DNA of 64,000 nucleotides from Paracoccus chinensis (GTDB taxonomy: Bacteria > Pseudomonadota > Alphaproteobacteria > Rhodobacterales > Rhodobacteraceae). The stretch spans positions 90,948 to 154,947 of the forward strand of contig NZ_FNGE01000009.1 in assembly GCF_900102885.1 (NCBI RefSeq), read 5' to 3'. The notes beneath the pieces are model-generated. The model searched no databases. It was not told where the DNA came from and saw nothing but the letters and a program-made list of their open reading frames with translations. Below are positions 1-9,707 of this stretch, one piece after another (positions within the stretch are counted from its first letter, which is position 1; each line of letters starts with the position of its first letter). The position numbers were made by a program, and so were the translations under genes.

Positions 1-1535
1 AGCCCTCGGTCCGCGCCGCGCGCGGCTGGCCCGACTGGTCTGCAGCAGTCCGGGCTGCGCATGATCCCAAGGGCATGGACGACCTCTCGCCCCTGTCCCC
101 CGCACGCGCGCGGCTGGCCTATGACGAACTGCTCGCCCACCAGATGACGCTGGCGCTGGTCCGCCGCGACCGCCGCCGCACGGCGGGGCGCGTTACGCAA
201 GCCCAAGGACGCCTGCAAGCGCGCGTCCTGAAGGCGCTGCCCTGGCCGCCCACCGGAGCGCAGACCCGCGCCGTGGCCGAGATCACCGCCGACATGGCAA
301 GCCCCCAGCGCATGAACCGCCTGCTGCAGGGCGACGTGGGCTCGGGCAAGACACTGGTCGCGGCGCTCGCGCTGTTCGCAGCCGTCGAGGCGGGCGGGCA
401 GGGCGTGCTGATGGCACCGACCGAGATCCTCGCCCGCCAGCACCTCGCTGCCCTGGCGCCGTTGGCCGAGGCTGCGGGCGTCCGCATCGCGCTGCTCACG
501 GGCCGCGACAAGGGCGAGGCGCGGGAAACCGTGCTGGGTGACCTTGCCGCGGGCCGCATCGGCGTGCTGGTCGGAACCCATGCCGTCTTCCAGCCCGGCG
601 TCACTTTCCACGATCTGCGGCTGGCGGTGATCGACGAACAGCACCGCTTCGGCGTGGCCCAGCGGCTGGAGCTTGCGTCCAAGGGCCTGCGTCCGGACAT
701 GCTGGTGATGACAGCAACCCCGATCCCGCGCAGCCTCGCGCTGGCGCAATACGGCGACATGGACCTGTCGGTTCTGGATGAGAAGCCGCCGGGCCGCAAG
801 CCGGTGGTCACGACCGTTCTCCCGGACACTCGCATCGAGGAAGTCGCGGCCCGCCTTCAGACCGCGATGGACCGTGGCGCGCGCGCTTACTGGGTCTGCC
901 CGCTGGTCGAGGAAAGCGAGATCGTGGACCTGACCGCCGCCGAGGACCGCTTCCAGATGCTGCGAGCGCGCTTTGGCGACCGGGTGCGTCTGGTCCACGG
1001 CCAGATGCCGCCTGAAGCGCGCGACGTGGCGATGGCCGACTTCGCGGCGGGGCGCGCGCAACTGCTGGTCGCCACGACCGTGATCGAGGTCGGCGTCAAC
1101 GTCCCCGAGGCCACGATCATGGTGATTGAGCGGGCCGAAAGCTTCGGCCTCGCGCAGTTGCACCAGCTGCGCGGCCGGGTGGGTCGGGGCGAGGGCGCGT
1201 CGAGCTGCCTGCTGCTCTACCACGAGCCGCTCTCCGAAACCGCGCGCCGCCGATTGCAGATCCTGCGTGAAACCGAGGACGGCTTCCGCATTGCCGAGGA
1301 AGACCTTGCGATGCGCGGCGCAGGCGACGTGATCGGCACGGCCCAGTCCGGCCTGCCGCGCTTCCGCGTCGCGGATCTCGAACGCCAGGCCGAACTCCTG
1401 GCCACCGCGCGCCAGGACGCCCGCCTGCTGCTGGATCAGGACCCCGAGCTTTCGGGCGAGCGCGGCCAGGCCATCCGCCTGCTCCTGTGGCTGATGGAAC
1501 AGGACCGCGCGATCGGGCTGATGGCGGCGGGATAA
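1..1535 (+). CDS. recG: ATP-dependent DNA helicase RecG, C-terminal part (5' end outside window)
   Basis: RecG unwinds and reverses stalled replication forks and branched recombination intermediates. The reading frame is open from base 3, so only about the last 510 residues are present; the full family length is near 700. Visible are the end of the wedge domain, the Walker A motif GDVGSGKT near base 330, the DEQHRFG box of the second helicase motif near base 635, the motif MTATPIPR near 710, and the C-terminal helicase domain with QLRGRVGRG near 1160. It ends in a TAA just before a decayed insertion sequence. Assignment is secure; the N-terminal wedge/OB domain cannot be judged. Confidence 0.95.
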   Translation, partial: PSVRAARGWPDWSAAVRAAHDPKGMDDLSPLSPARARLAYDELLAHQMTLALVRRDRRRTAGRVTQAQGRLQARVLKALPWPPTGAQTRAVAEITADMASPQRMNRLLQGDVGSGKTLVAALALFAAVEAGGQGVLMAPTEILARQHLAALAPLAEAAGVRIALLTGRDKGEARETVLGDLAAGRIGVLVGTHAVFQPGVTFHDLRLAVIDEQHRFGVAQRLELASKGLRPDMLVMTATPIPRSLALAQYGDMDLSVLDEKPPGRKPVVTTVLPDTRIEEVAARLQTAMDRGARAYWVCPLVEESEIVDLTAAEDRFQMLRARFGDRVRLVHGQMPPEARDVAMADFAAGRAQLLVATTVIEVGVNVPEATIMVIERAESFGLAQLHQLRGRVGRGEGASSCLLLYHEPLSETARRRLQILRETEDGFRIAEEDLAMRGAGDVIGTAQSGLPRFRVADLERQAELLATARQDARLLLDQDPELSGERGQAIRLLLWLMEQDRAIGLMAAG

Positions 1536-1582
1536 GGGTCCTTGGCCTCTGCAGGCAGAGGGTGCCGCTTGGGTCTGGCTAA

Positions 1583-2425
1583 GAGCATCTGACAAAACCT
1601 TCTGATCTGGTTGAGGCAGATGAGGGCGCAGCCGAGGATCACGAAAGCCTCGTGGATGTCGGCACATCGCTCGTAACGGATGGCGAGGCGGCGAAAGCGG
1701 TTGAGCCGTGCCAGCGTTCGCTAGACGACCCAGCGGCGTCGGCCCCGCCTCTCGCTGCTGTCCATGCCTCGCCGGCAATGCGGGGCTTGATGGCACGCTT
1801 CCGGCATTCGATCCAGCGGCGGCGGTGGTCTTAGGCTTTGTCAGCATGAAGCTTGTCGGTCGCTTGCGGGGACGGCTGCGGCCGTGGCGCACGCTTGGCA
1901 CGGCGTCGAGGGTCGGCGTCAGCATCTGGCTGTCGTGCCGGTTGGCCGGGCTCAGCCGCACCCCGAAGGTGCCCTGCCGATCGACCACAAGGTGGCGCTT
2001 CGTGCCCGGTTTGGTTTGCGATCCGCCGGGTTCGGGCCTGTTATGCCACCCACCCTTTTCGTGGCAACGGCGGCGCTGTCAAGGGAGGTCCGGCTCTAGT
2101 CCAGGTGCCCGGCCTTCGACAACTGCTCGAGCAGCACGCGATGGAGCTTGGCCTAAACGCCCACTGCCTGCCAGCCATGCAGCCTGCGCCAGTAGGTCAT
2201 GCCTGAGCAGCCAAACTCGCCCGGGCCACATCTCCCGGGGAATGCCGGATCGCAGAACGAAGATGATGCCGGCTAAGGCCAGAGGTCAGCGCATCAAGGT
2301 AGGCAACCCTTGGGCTTCGGCCGCTCCCCTGGCAGGACGGGCGCAATCGCCTCCCACAGGTCATCGGATACAAGGAGCCTGCTCACGGCCTGTCAACGCA
2401 TGAGCAGCGGTTTTGTCAGGTGCTC
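1583..2425 (-). mobile_element. Decayed IS5-family (IS427-type) insertion sequence
   Basis: The two ends are near-perfect inverted repeats: GAGCATCTGACAAAACC at 1583 and its complement with one change (GAGCACCTGACAAAACC) ending at 2425. That gives an element of 843 bases, normal for this group. Reverse-strand translation gives recognisable pieces of the DDE transposase: a GTKRHLVVDRQGT-like block near 1975-2020, a PDKLHADKAYD-like block near 1835 and a RTLARLNRFRRLAIRYER block near 1680-1720. No convincing target-site duplication is visible. The element lies directly after recG and is not intact. Confidence 0.8.
1590..2400 (-). pseudogene. IS427-type transposase pseudogene
   Basis: Fragments of a DDE transposase are spread over different reverse frames, so frameshifts have occurred. 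There is also an in-frame TAG (complement of 1721-1723) where the family has a conserved Glu, just before the segment RTLARLNRFRRLA. No single frame spans the element, so it cannot give an active transposase unless it is frameshifted and read through. The exact limits of the original gene are approximate. Confidence 0.75.
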
Positions 2426-3129
2426 CAAGAACCTACATGGCGAGATGCAACCGGGACTCAGCTAACTGTGCCGGCGAGCAGCAGGCAAAGGCAGCTTTCC
2501 GCGTCTTGTGGCCATGCGCTTTCGGCCCGACCCGTCTGGGACAAGGTGAGCTTGCCCAACAGGCCTCGCGCGAGGTAGTTCCAGCAATCCACTCATGGTT
2601 GGGCACCATTGCTTAGCGGGGCAAAGGCAACGCCGCGTGAGGCTGTTCAGACGGAAACGGACAAGCGCGTCCGTTTCCGTCTGAACAGGACCGATCTGGG
2701 GCTTGAGCAGCATTGCGACCAAGGCAGCAGGTGCCAATGCCTTTGTCAGGCCACGAGAAGTTGGTCGCCCTCGCCAGGGCTGCATGAGCTCGCCAGTCGC
2801 CTGCGAAGGAATGCAGCCTCGTGACAAGCCAAAGGAGAGCGCCGCGTGATCCTTGCCGCCGTCCGGCTTGGTGAATGCGGGCTGTAAACCGGTCCTTCGG
2901 CTGCCCCGAGCCCGGGCATGCACGTGCAGCACCGTCCTTCCTGCCCGAGGAAGGCCGAGGGCACCTGACAATCTGATCAGAGAGGCACATGCCGAAAGGC
3001 GCAGCGGACTGCCTTCCGTGGCCGTGAGGTGAAGGAGAGCAAGCAACAAGCCCACTGATGTTCACTAAAAGTTCTTTACAGACTCGCTCCAAAATGAGAA
3101 CAAAGCGTTAACATCAATGGAGGCTTCCT
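2426..3129. other. Non-coding or degraded stretch between IS remnant and a small ORF
   Basis: No reading frame here has a convincing ribosome site, codon bias or recognisable product on either strand. The only clear structure is a perfect inverted repeat at 2643-2688, listed separately. The stretch looks like chromosomal sequence disturbed by old mobile elements. Confidence 0.5.
2643..2688. repeat. Perfect 20-bp inverted repeat with 6-base spacer
   Basis: The arms begin CTGTTCAGACGG and end CCGTCTGAACAG; all 20 positions pair, and the spacer is AAGCGC. It has no T-run on either side, so it is not a classical terminator. It could be two abutting outward-facing ends of an insertion sequence, a small MITE-like relic, or a site for a DNA-binding protein. 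Its neighbourhood (IS remnant, no genes) favours a mobile-element origin, but no element was identified. Confidence 0.7.
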
Positions 3130-3234
3130 ATGAAACGCATGTTTGATCTGCCTGATGTTCTTGCCGACATGATCGGGGCAGCAGCCATTTCGGTCGCAAT
3201 TATCGCCGTGTTGTGGCTACCCGCTCTGGCCTGA
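3130..3234 (+). CDS. Small membrane protein, 34 residues, unknown function
   Basis: The ATG at 3130 has a strong GGAGG ribosome site (3119-3123) six bases upstream. The predicted peptide starts MKRMFDLPDVLADM and continues as a hydrophobic stretch (about residues 15-34) long enough for one membrane span, ending in TGA. It stands alone in an otherwise empty region. No function is recognised. The ribosome site and the clean amphipathic-then-hydrophobic layout are the only support, so a chance ORF is not excluded. Confidence 0.5.
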   Translation: MKRMFDLPDVLADMIGAAAISVAIIAVLWLPALA

Positions 3235-3771
3235 TTGCTCCCGGGGTCGTCCTTCAGAACACCGCTTTTGATACGGTTCTGTGCCTTTATGAATCGGGTA
3301 GGGGAGCAATGCAGGGGCATCAAGGCGCACAGGGAAGCGCACTGCGAACATCTGAAAAGGTAGAACTTGCCGAACTGGAACAGTGAGTCCTAAAGGTGAG
3401 ATCTGTTCAATCCATGAAGCGTGGCAGCGCCAAGCAGGGACTGTTCGTTAGATGGAGCACTCGGCAGCTTTCCAGGCATGCGAGCGAAAGATGCCGTCAC
3501 GCCGGTAGGAAAGGCTTGGGCGAAGGACGACTGCGCCCTTTGCCATGATGTGCACGTAGGTGCAGCTTGCAGCACGTCAGTCTGCCAGCAGATGCAGGGG
3601 TAGTCGGATGAGCACTTGGACAAGGCAAGAGCCCGTGGTTCACGCACTTGGGCACTATGCTGTCAGATCGGCATGCGGCTCGCAGCAGTGAGCCGGACCC
3701 TTGTTCTTCTGACAAGGATGCTTGCCACCTGTCGCCCCGCTGACGGGTAGTCAGATCAACGGCAAAGGGCC
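3235..3771. other. Intergenic stretch with no recognisable gene
   Basis: About 540 bases between the 34-residue ORF and the end of lexA. Reading frames present on both strands lack ribosome sites and have the composition of chance frames. I see no tRNA, repeat array or strong terminator here. Confidence 0.5.
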
Positions 3772-4482
3772 TTAGTAGCTGCGGATCAGCCCGACCAGAC
3801 GCCCCTGGATGCGAACCTTGTCCTCAGGCAGGACGCGCGTCTCGTAAGCCGAGTTCGCGGCCTCAAGCGCGATCATGCCGCCCCGGCGGCGGTAGCGCTT
3901 CAGCGTCGCTTCGGCCCCCTCGACCAGCGCCACGATGATGTCGCCGTTCTCGGCCGTGTCTTGTTCGCGGATCACCACCACGTCGCCGTCGTTGATCCCC
4001 GCCTCGATCATCGAGTCGCCCTTGACCTCGAGCGCATAGTGATGCTCGCGCCCCGACAGCATCGAGCCGGGCACCCCGATGTGGTGCGACACTTCGGAGA
4101 TCGCCTCGATCGGCACGCCCGCAGCGATGCGACCCATCACCGGAAGCTCGACCGCCGGGCTGTCCACGATCGGCATCGCGCCACGCGGACGCGGTGCGGG
4201 CAGGGGACGGTCGTTCGAGATCACCCGAGGCCTGAAGGCCCCTTCCTCGCCCTCGCCCCGCATCAACGCGTCGGGCAGGCGCAGGATTTCCAGGGCACGC
4301 GCGCGATGGGGCAGGCGGCGGATGAAGCCGCGTTCCTCGAGGGCCGTCACCAGCCGGTGAATTCCCGACTTCGAGCGCAGGTCCAGCGCCATCTTCATCT
4401 CGTCGAAGGACGGCGGAACGCCATCTCGGGCCATGCGGGCCTGGATGAATTCCAGCAACTGGATCTGCTTCTTGGTCAGCAC
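3772..4482 (-). CDS. lexA: LexA repressor of the SOS response
   Basis: LexA represses DNA-damage genes and self-cleaves when bound to RecA filaments. The 236-residue protein has the N-terminal winged HTH (residues 1-65, [12 protein letters not shown] start), the Ala121-Gly122 cleavage site in [11 protein letters not shown], the catalytic Ser157 in GDSM and Lys195 in TLKRY. Length is typical for alphaproteobacteria, where the linker is longer than in E. coli. The start codon is GTG. It lies downstream of moeA on the same strand with its own control region containing two overlapping SOS boxes, so autoregulation is expected. Confidence 0.97.
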   Translation of the reverse strand: MLTKKQIQLLEFIQARMARDGVPPSFDEMKMALDLRSKSGIHRLVTALEERGFIRRLPHRARALEILRLPDALMRGEGEEGAFRPRVISNDRPLPAPRPRGAMPIVDSPAVELPVMGRIAAGVPIEAISEVSHHIGVPGSMLSGREHHYALEVKGDSMIEAGINDGDVVVIREQDTAENGDIIVALVEGAEATLKRYRRRGGMIALEAANSAYETRVLPEDKVRIQGRLVGLIRSY

Positions 4483-4512
4483 GGCGTGTCGTCCCCTCGA
4501 ATGACGGGCCTA

Positions 4513-4538
4513 GTTCATTGATTGTTCTAGACACGTTC
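4513..4538 (-). promoter_or_regulatory. Two overlapping SOS boxes (GTTC-N7-GTTC-N7-GTTC) upstream of lexA
   Basis: Three GTTC half-sites at 4513-4516, 4524-4527 and 4535-4538 are each separated by exactly seven bases. The alphaproteobacterial LexA box is the direct repeat GTTC-N7-GTTC, so this array forms two boxes sharing the middle half-site. It lies 31-56 bases upstream of the lexA start. Reading it as an autoregulatory operator is inference from family knowledge and position. Confidence 0.85.
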
Positions 4539-4581
4539 ACCTTTCAGGTCAACGACTAACCTGATTCGGGTGAAGATTCGG

Positions 4582-5769
4582 TTAACGGCTCAGGGGAATG
4601 TAGCATACTCGGCTGCCGATCTCGCGCGCGGGATCGCCCGCGGGGCGGACCAGCAGGGCGTCGGCCTCGGCCATCAGCTTCAGCCGGGCGGAGTCCTGGT
4701 CCTCGAAAGGCTCGACCACCGTTCCACGCTCGTCCTCGCCTAGCCGCGCGCGCAGGTAATGCTGCCGGTCGCCTTCGGGCGGAAGGCTGCGGCCCAGAAT
4801 GCCGTGCCCCAGGGGCGCCGCCGCCTCGGCCTGTCCCTGCATCCGCCGGATCAGCGGCTGCATGAACAGCACCGCCGTCACGATGGCCGAGACAGGATTG
4901 CCGGGCAGTCCCAGTATGGCCGAGTCCCCGAGCCGCCCCGCCATCAGCGGCTTGCCCGGACGCATGGCGATGCGGTGGAAGGCGCGATCCATCCCCAGCC
5001 CTGCGGCGACACGGCCGATCAGGTCGTGGTCGCCGACCGAGGCTCCGCCGATCGTCACGACCAGATCCGCGCCCCGGGCTTCGTCAAAGGCGGCGCGCAG
5101 GCTTTCCTCGCTGTCGCGAGCGAGCGGCAGGATATGCGCTTCGGCCCCCGCGGCGCGCGCCAAGGCTGCCACGGCGATGTCGTTCGAGCTGATGATCTGG
5201 CCGGGCCCCGGAACCTCGCCCGGACGCACCAGTTCGTCCCCGCCTGCCAGCACGGCCACGCGCGGCGCCCGTGCCACGGTCACGCGCGGCACGTTCATCG
5301 CCGCCAGCAACGCGAGATCGACGGCCGAGAGCTTGCGCCCGGCCGGCACCGCCTCGCCTTCGGCGAAGTCGTTGCCGCGAGGCCGGATGTGGGTGCGCCC
5401 GACCTTTCCTGTCACCGTGACGCTGTTGCCGTCGCGGGCGGTGTCCTCCTGCATCACGACGCGGTCGGCGCCTGCGGGCACCGGGGCGCCGGTGAAGATG
5501 CGCAGCGCCTCGCCCGGGCCGAGGGTTCCCGGCCAGGGGCGGCCCGCAGCAGCTTCTCCCACGATGCGCAGGGGTCCGGGCAGGTCCGCACTGCGAAGCG
5601 CATAGCCGTCCATCGCCGCCGCGTCGAAGGGCGGCTGCGTGAGCGTGGACAGCGCGTCCCGCATCAGAACCCGGCCCAGCGCATCATGGATGTCCACGTC
5701 CTCGGCGCGGGGTGGGTGCGCGAGGCCGAGGACCATCTGCAGCGCCTGATCGACGGACAGAAGGCTCAT
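4582..5769 (-). CDS. moeA: Molybdopterin molybdenumtransferase MoeA
   Basis: MoeA inserts molybdate into adenylylated molybdopterin, the last step of molybdenum cofactor synthesis. The 395-residue protein begins [14 protein letters not shown] and shows the family motif AAMDGYALR near residue 50, the molybdopterin-binding GGASVGDHD near 245 and the conserved LPGNPVSA near 300. The reading frame is open further upstream, but the chosen ATG (5767-5769) overlaps the moaC stop as ATGA, which fixes the start and shows translational coupling. It is the last gene before the lexA control region. Confidence 0.95.
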   Translation of the reverse strand: MSLLSVDQALQMVLGLAHPPRAEDVDIHDALGRVLMRDALSTLTQPPFDAAAMDGYALRSADLPGPLRIVGEAAAGRPWPGTLGPGEALRIFTGAPVPAGADRVVMQEDTARDGNSVTVTGKVGRTHIRPRGNDFAEGEAVPAGRKLSAVDLALLAAMNVPRVTVARAPRVAVLAGGDELVRPGEVPGPGQIISSNDIAVAALARAAGAEAHILPLARDSEESLRAAFDEARGADLVVTIGGASVGDHDLIGRVAAGLGMDRAFHRIAMRPGKPLMAGRLGDSAILGLPGNPVSAIVTAVLFMQPLIRRMQGQAEAAAPLGHGILGRSLPPEGDRQHYLRARLGEDERGTVVEPFEDQDSARLKLMAEADALLVRPAGDPAREIGSRVCYIPLSR

Positions 5770-6239
5770 GGCGCGGCCTCGAAGGTGCCGGACTTGCCGC
5801 CGGTCTTCTTCAGCAGGCGCACGCCTTCGATCCGCATGTCCTTCTGCGCGGCCTTGAGCATGTCGTAGACGGTCAGCGCGGCGACTGTGGCGGCTGTCAG
5901 CGCCTCCATCTCGACGCCCGTCCGGCCGGTGGTGCGGGCGGTTGCCGTGATGCGGATGCCGGGCAGGGCCGGATCGACCACCAGGTCCAGCGCCACCTTG
6001 TCCAGCGGCAGAGGGTGGCAGAGCGGGATCAGGTCCGCCGTCCGCTTGGCCCCCATGATTCCGGCCAACCGCGCCACGCCCAGCGCGTCGCCCTTGGCCG
6101 CGCCACCCTGGGCCAGCGCCAGCGTCTCGGGGGACATGAGCACCAGTGCCTCGGCCACGGCTTCGCGCGCGGTGGGCTCCTTGCCGGACACATCCACCAT
6201 ATGCGCCTGACCGGCGGCGTCGAAATGGGTCAGCGTCAT
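5766..6239 (-). CDS. moaC: Cyclic pyranopterin monophosphate synthase MoaC
   Basis: MoaC converts 3',8-cyclo-7,8-dihydro-GTP to cyclic pyranopterin monophosphate in molybdenum cofactor synthesis. The 157-residue protein has the usual size and the motifs [14 protein letters not shown] near the N-terminus, [10 protein letters not shown] near residue 74, the conserved GVEMEALTA segment and the C-terminal [10 protein letters not shown] block. It overlaps trpC by four bases upstream and moeA by four bases downstream (ATGA at both ends), so trpC-moaC-moeA is one transcription unit. Confidence 0.96.
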   Translation of the reverse strand: MTLTHFDAAGQAHMVDVSGKEPTAREAVAEALVLMSPETLALAQGGAAKGDALGVARLAGIMGAKRTADLIPLCHPLPLDKVALDLVVDPALPGIRITATARTTGRTGVEMEALTAATVAALTVYDMLKAAQKDMRIEGVRLLKKTGGKSGTFEAAP

Positions 6240-7024
6240 ACGGCCCCCAGGATCTGACGGGTGGCGGCGGTGACATCCGCCTGCCGCATCAGGCTTTCGC
6301 CGATCAGGAAGCGGCGCACGCCTGCCTTCATCATCCGGCCGAGGTCGTCGGCGGTGAACAGCCCGCTTTCGCAGACAACGTCCCGGCCCGCCGGAATGCG
6401 CGGTGCGAGCTTCAGCGTCGTCTCAAGATCGACGTCGAAGGTCTTGAGGTTGCGGTTGTTGATCCCGATCAGCGGCGATTTCAGACGCAGGGCGCGGTCG
6501 AGTTCATCCGCGTCATGCACCTCGAGCAGCGCGTCCATGCCCCAGTGGAGCGCCGCGTCCTCAAGCTCGGCGGCTAGAGTGTCGTCCACCGAGGCCATGA
6601 TGATCAGGATGCAGTCGGCCCCCCAGGCGCGGGCCTCGGCGACCTGATAGGGGTCGTGCAGGAAGTCCTTGCGCAGCACCGGCAACTCGCAGGCCTCGCG
6701 CGCCGCCATCAGGAACTCGGGCGCGCCTTGGAAGGAGGGCGCATCGGTCAGCACCGACAGGCAGGCCGCGCCGCCCTGTTGATAGGCGCGGGCCAGCGCA
6801 GGCGGGTCGAAGTCGGGCCGGATCAGGCCCTTCGAAGGGCTGGCCTTCTTGATCTCGGCGATCAGTGCGGGACCGGTGGCGGCTTTGTCGGTCAGGGCGC
6901 GGGCGAAGCCCCGGACGGGCGGGGCGCTGCGCGCCGTGGTCTCGACGTCCGAAAGGGGACGGGCGGCCTTGGCGGCGGCGATTTCCTCGAGCTTGTAGCT
7001 CTTGATGCGTTCCAGAATGTCCAT
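6236..7024 (-). CDS. trpC: Indole-3-glycerol phosphate synthase TrpC
   Basis: TrpC closes the indole ring in tryptophan synthesis. The 262-residue TIM-barrel protein carries [12 protein letters not shown] near residue 55, LSVLTD near 88, [11 protein letters not shown] near 117, [11 protein letters not shown] near 190 and VCESGL near 218, all conserved family blocks. It is a monofunctional enzyme, without a fused TrpF. Its stop overlaps the moaC start. The 123-base gap to ung upstream contains no gene. Confidence 0.97.
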   Translation of the reverse strand: MDILERIKSYKLEEIAAAKAARPLSDVETTARSAPPVRGFARALTDKAATGPALIAEIKKASPSKGLIRPDFDPPALARAYQQGGAACLSVLTDAPSFQGAPEFLMAAREACELPVLRKDFLHDPYQVAEARAWGADCILIIMASVDDTLAAELEDAALHWGMDALLEVHDADELDRALRLKSPLIGINNRNLKTFDVDLETTLKLAPRIPAGRDVVCESGLFTADDLGRMMKAGVRRFLIGESLMRQADVTAATRQILGAV

Positions 7025-7147
7025 GCGGGCAGTTAGCCCCTGACAGGCCGTGGAGGCAACGGGCCAACCTCAAGGCCCGGGCGAATGGACGTTCTCTTTG
7101 CTTGATTATCTGCGGTGGTGCGAGGGCGCGAGACCCCACGCTGCGGC

Positions 7148-7801
7148 TCAGGCCGTTTCGCCTGACCAGTCGATCGGGGGCTCGCCCCGTTCCTCCAGCC
7201 AGCCATTCACCCGGCTGAAGGGGCGCGAGCCGAAGAACCCCCGCTTGGCCGAAAGGGGCGAGGGATGGGCGCTTTGCACCACAAGGTCCTCGGGCCGGGG
7301 CAGTCCTTCGGCGACCTTCGCCGCATGGGCGCCCCAGAGGACGAAGGCCAGCGGGTGGTGGCGCTGCGCTTCGGCGATGGCTTGGCGGGCCAGCCGCTCC
7401 CACCCCCAACGGGCGTGCGCGCCGGCCTGGCCGGGCTCGACCGACAGCGCGGTGTTCAGCAGCAGTACGCCCTGCCGCGCCCAGGGGGTCAGGTCGCCAG
7501 AAGAGGGGCGCGCGCCGGTGTCGGCCTGGAGTTCCTTGAAGATGTTGGCCAGGGATCGCGGCAGCGGCACGCTGGGGTTGACCGAGAAGGCGAGTCCGTT
7601 GGCATGGCCCGGCGTCGGATAGGGGTCCTGGCCCAGGATCACGACGCGCACCTCGGGCGGTGCCAGCGCTTCGAGCGCGGCGAAGACCCGCTGAGGCCCG
7701 GGCAGCCAGTCGCGGTCCCGCAGGCGGTCGCGGATGGCGGGCCAGGCTTCGGCGAAGAAGGGCAGACGCGCCCAGGCTTGCGGAGGGACCGGGTCCGTCA
7801 C
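7148..7801 (-). CDS. ung: Uracil-DNA glycosylase (family 1)
   Basis: Ung removes uracil from DNA to start base-excision repair. The 217-residue protein has the catalytic water-activating motif GQDPYP (Asp59), LLLNTALSVEPG near 114 and the DNA-intercalation loop HPSPLSA near 180. It sits between trpD and trpC on the same strand, splitting the trp genes, with short gaps on both sides. The context suggests co-transcription but no functional link to tryptophan synthesis. Confidence 0.96.
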   Translation of the reverse strand: MTDPVPPQAWARLPFFAEAWPAIRDRLRDRDWLPGPQRVFAALEALAPPEVRVVILGQDPYPTPGHANGLAFSVNPSVPLPRSLANIFKELQADTGARPSSGDLTPWARQGVLLLNTALSVEPGQAGAHARWGWERLARQAIAEAQRHHPLAFVLWGAHAAKVAEGLPRPEDLVVQSAHPSPLSAKRGFFGSRPFSRVNGWLEERGEPPIDWSGETA

Positions 7802-7849
7802 GGCCGGAGCCTCCGCCGGGGAGAGTTGGGGACAGAAGAGGACATGCGC

Positions 7850-8878
7850 TTACGCCGGAGGTGCGCCGGTGATGGCGGCCAGGCGCGCCAAGCGTTCCCT
7901 GGCCTTGCCCGAGTCGATCGACTCGCGCGCGATCTCGACACCCTCGCGCAGGTCGGCGGCGCGGCCCGCCACCACCAGAGCGCCCGCCGCGTTCAGCAGG
8001 ACGGCGTCGCGATAGGCCCCCGCCGCTCCGTCCAGCAGCGCGCGCAGGGCGGCGGCGTTCTGGGCAGGCTCGCCGCCCACGATCTCGTCGAAGGGGTGGA
8101 CCGGCAGGCCCGCGTCCTCGGGCGAGACCTCGAACTCGGTCACCTCGCCGTCCTTCAGCTGCGCCACGCGGCTGGGCTCGGCGATGGACAACTCGTCCGT
8201 GCCGTCGCCGCCGTGGACCAGCCAGGCCGAGGTGGACCCGAGTTCCCGCAGCGTTTCCGCCATGGGACGCAGCCAGTCGGCGGAATAGGCGCCGGTCAGT
8301 TGTGCCCTGACGCCTGCCGGGTTCGTCATCGGTCCCAGCAGGTTGAAGATCGTGCGCGTCCCCAGTTCATGCCGGGCCGGGCCGACGTGGCGCATCGCCG
8401 GGTGGTAGGTCGGCGCCATCATGAAGCAGATGCCGCAGTCGTCCAGCGAGCGCTGCGCCAGCGCCGGTCCGCCCATCACGTCCAGCCCCAGATGCGTCAG
8501 CGCGTCGGCCGAGCCCGATTTCGACGACAGGTTGCGGTTGCCGTGCTTGGCGACCGGCACGCCCGCGCCTGCCACCACGAAGGCCGTCGCGGTCGAGATG
8601 TTCAGCGTGCCCTTGCCGTCGCCCCCGGTGCCGACGATGTCGATGGCCCCGTCCGGCGCGGTGATGCGGTTCATGCGGGCGCGCATGGCGCGGACGGCGG
8701 CGGCGATCTCGTCCACCGTCTCGCCGCGCACGCGCATCGCCATCAAGAGCCCGCCGATCTGCGCGGGCGTGGCCTTGCCATCAAACAGCGCGCCAAAGGC
8801 GGCCTCGGCCTCCTCGCCGGTGAGGGGGCGGGCGGCGGCCACGCCGATCAGCGGGCGGATGTCGGTGGCCGCGCTCAT
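7850..8878 (-). CDS. trpD: Anthranilate phosphoribosyltransferase TrpD
   Basis: TrpD transfers phosphoribose from PRPP to anthranilate. The 342-residue protein contains the PRPP-binding [14 protein letters not shown] near residue 86, the [15 protein letters not shown] block near 112 and the conserved [10 protein letters not shown] segment near 165. Length is normal. The start overlaps the trpG stop (ATGA at 8875-8878), showing coupling within a trpGD unit. Confidence 0.97.
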   Translation of the reverse strand: MSAATDIRPLIGVAAARPLTGEEAEAAFGALFDGKATPAQIGGLLMAMRVRGETVDEIAAAVRAMRARMNRITAPDGAIDIVGTGGDGKGTLNISTATAFVVAGAGVPVAKHGNRNLSSKSGSADALTHLGLDVMGGPALAQRSLDDCGICFMMAPTYHPAMRHVGPARHELGTRTIFNLLGPMTNPAGVRAQLTGAYSADWLRPMAETLRELGSTSAWLVHGGDGTDELSIAEPSRVAQLKDGEVTEFEVSPEDAGLPVHPFDEIVGGEPAQNAAALRALLDGAAGAYRDAVLLNAAGALVVAGRAADLREGVEIARESIDSGKARERLARLAAITGAPPA

Positions 8879-9525
8879 GCCGCCACCCCCGCCGCGTTCG
8901 AGCAGCGGCGCAGGAAGTTGCCGATCATTTCGTGCCCATGTTCCGAGCGGATGCTTTCCGGATGGAACTGCACGCCCTCGATGGGCAGGCTGCGATGCGC
9001 CAGTCCCATGATCGTCCCGTCGGCGGCGGTCGCCGTGACACGCAGGCTGTCGGGCAGGCTCTCGGGTTCAACCGTCAGCGAATGATAGCGGGTGGCGCGC
9101 AGGGGCGAGGGCAGGCCCGCGAAGACGCCGGTGCCGTCATGCGCGATCTCGTCGGTCTTGCCGTGGACGATGCGGGTTGCGCGGACGACGCGGCCGCCAA
9201 AGGCCTCGCCGATCGCCTGGTGGCCCAGGCACACGCCCATCAGCGGCACGCCCGCCTCGGCCGCGGCGCGGATCAGGGGCACGATGATCCCCGCCTGCGC
9301 CGGCGCGCAGGGGCCGGGCGACACGAGGATGCCGGCCGGGCGGCGGGCCAGTGCCTCGTCCACCGTCAGGGCGTCGTTGCGGATGACCTCGACCTCGGCC
9401 CCGGCCTCGCCCAGGTAATGGACGAGGTTCCAGGTGAAGCTGTCGTAGTTGTCGATCATCAGGATCGAAGGCCGGACGCCCGGGGACGGCGGAAGATGGG
9501 GCCGGACAATAGCCGTGGGGGTCAT
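8875..9525 (-). CDS. trpG: Anthranilate synthase component II (glutamine amidotransferase) TrpG
   Basis: TrpG releases ammonia from glutamine for anthranilate synthase component I (trpE at 14046-15548). The class I amidotransferase fold is clear: [17 protein letters not shown] near the N-terminus, the nucleophile Cys in [15 protein letters not shown] near residue 100, and the catalytic His/Glu in VQFHPESI near 190. The given ATG yields an N-terminal extension of about 22 residues compared with relatives that begin at the MIDNYDSF block, so the true start may be the internal ATG. It is transcribed divergently from the gene at 9708. Confidence 0.93.
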   Translation of the reverse strand: MTPTAIVRPHLPPSPGVRPSILMIDNYDSFTWNLVHYLGEAGAEVEVIRNDALTVDEALARRPAGILVSPGPCAPAQAGIIVPLIRAAAEAGVPLMGVCLGHQAIGEAFGGRVVRATRIVHGKTDEIAHDGTGVFAGLPSPLRATRYHSLTVEPESLPDSLRVTATAADGTIMGLAHRSLPIEGVQFHPESIRSEHGHEMIGNFLRRCSNAAGVAA

Positions 9526-9707
9526 CGGCGCCTCGCAGGAAAAGGGGGCAGGAACGGGATCGCCGGCCGGCGCCGGAAGGGGCTGGCCCGCCGGCGGCGG
9601 TAGGCTATAGATGCTCCCAAGCCGCGCGGAGGGTCAAGCCCGCCGGGCGTGCCGCACGGTCACGAGGCCGCGCAACAGGACCACAGGGCAAGGCAGAGGG
9701 CAGGGCG

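Noticed and set aside
119..1405. Several open frames on the reverse strand and in other frames across recG
   Set aside because: They are shadows of a highly biased, high-GC coding sequence and have no ribosome sites or recognisable products.
1652..2616. Long plus-strand frames across the insertion sequence
   Set aside because: The reverse strand gives clear transposase fragments, so the plus frames are antisense shadows.
5770..6276. N-terminal extension of the moeA frame
   Set aside because: It is antisense-like low-complexity sequence in the moaC region; the ATG overlapping the moaC stop is the better start.
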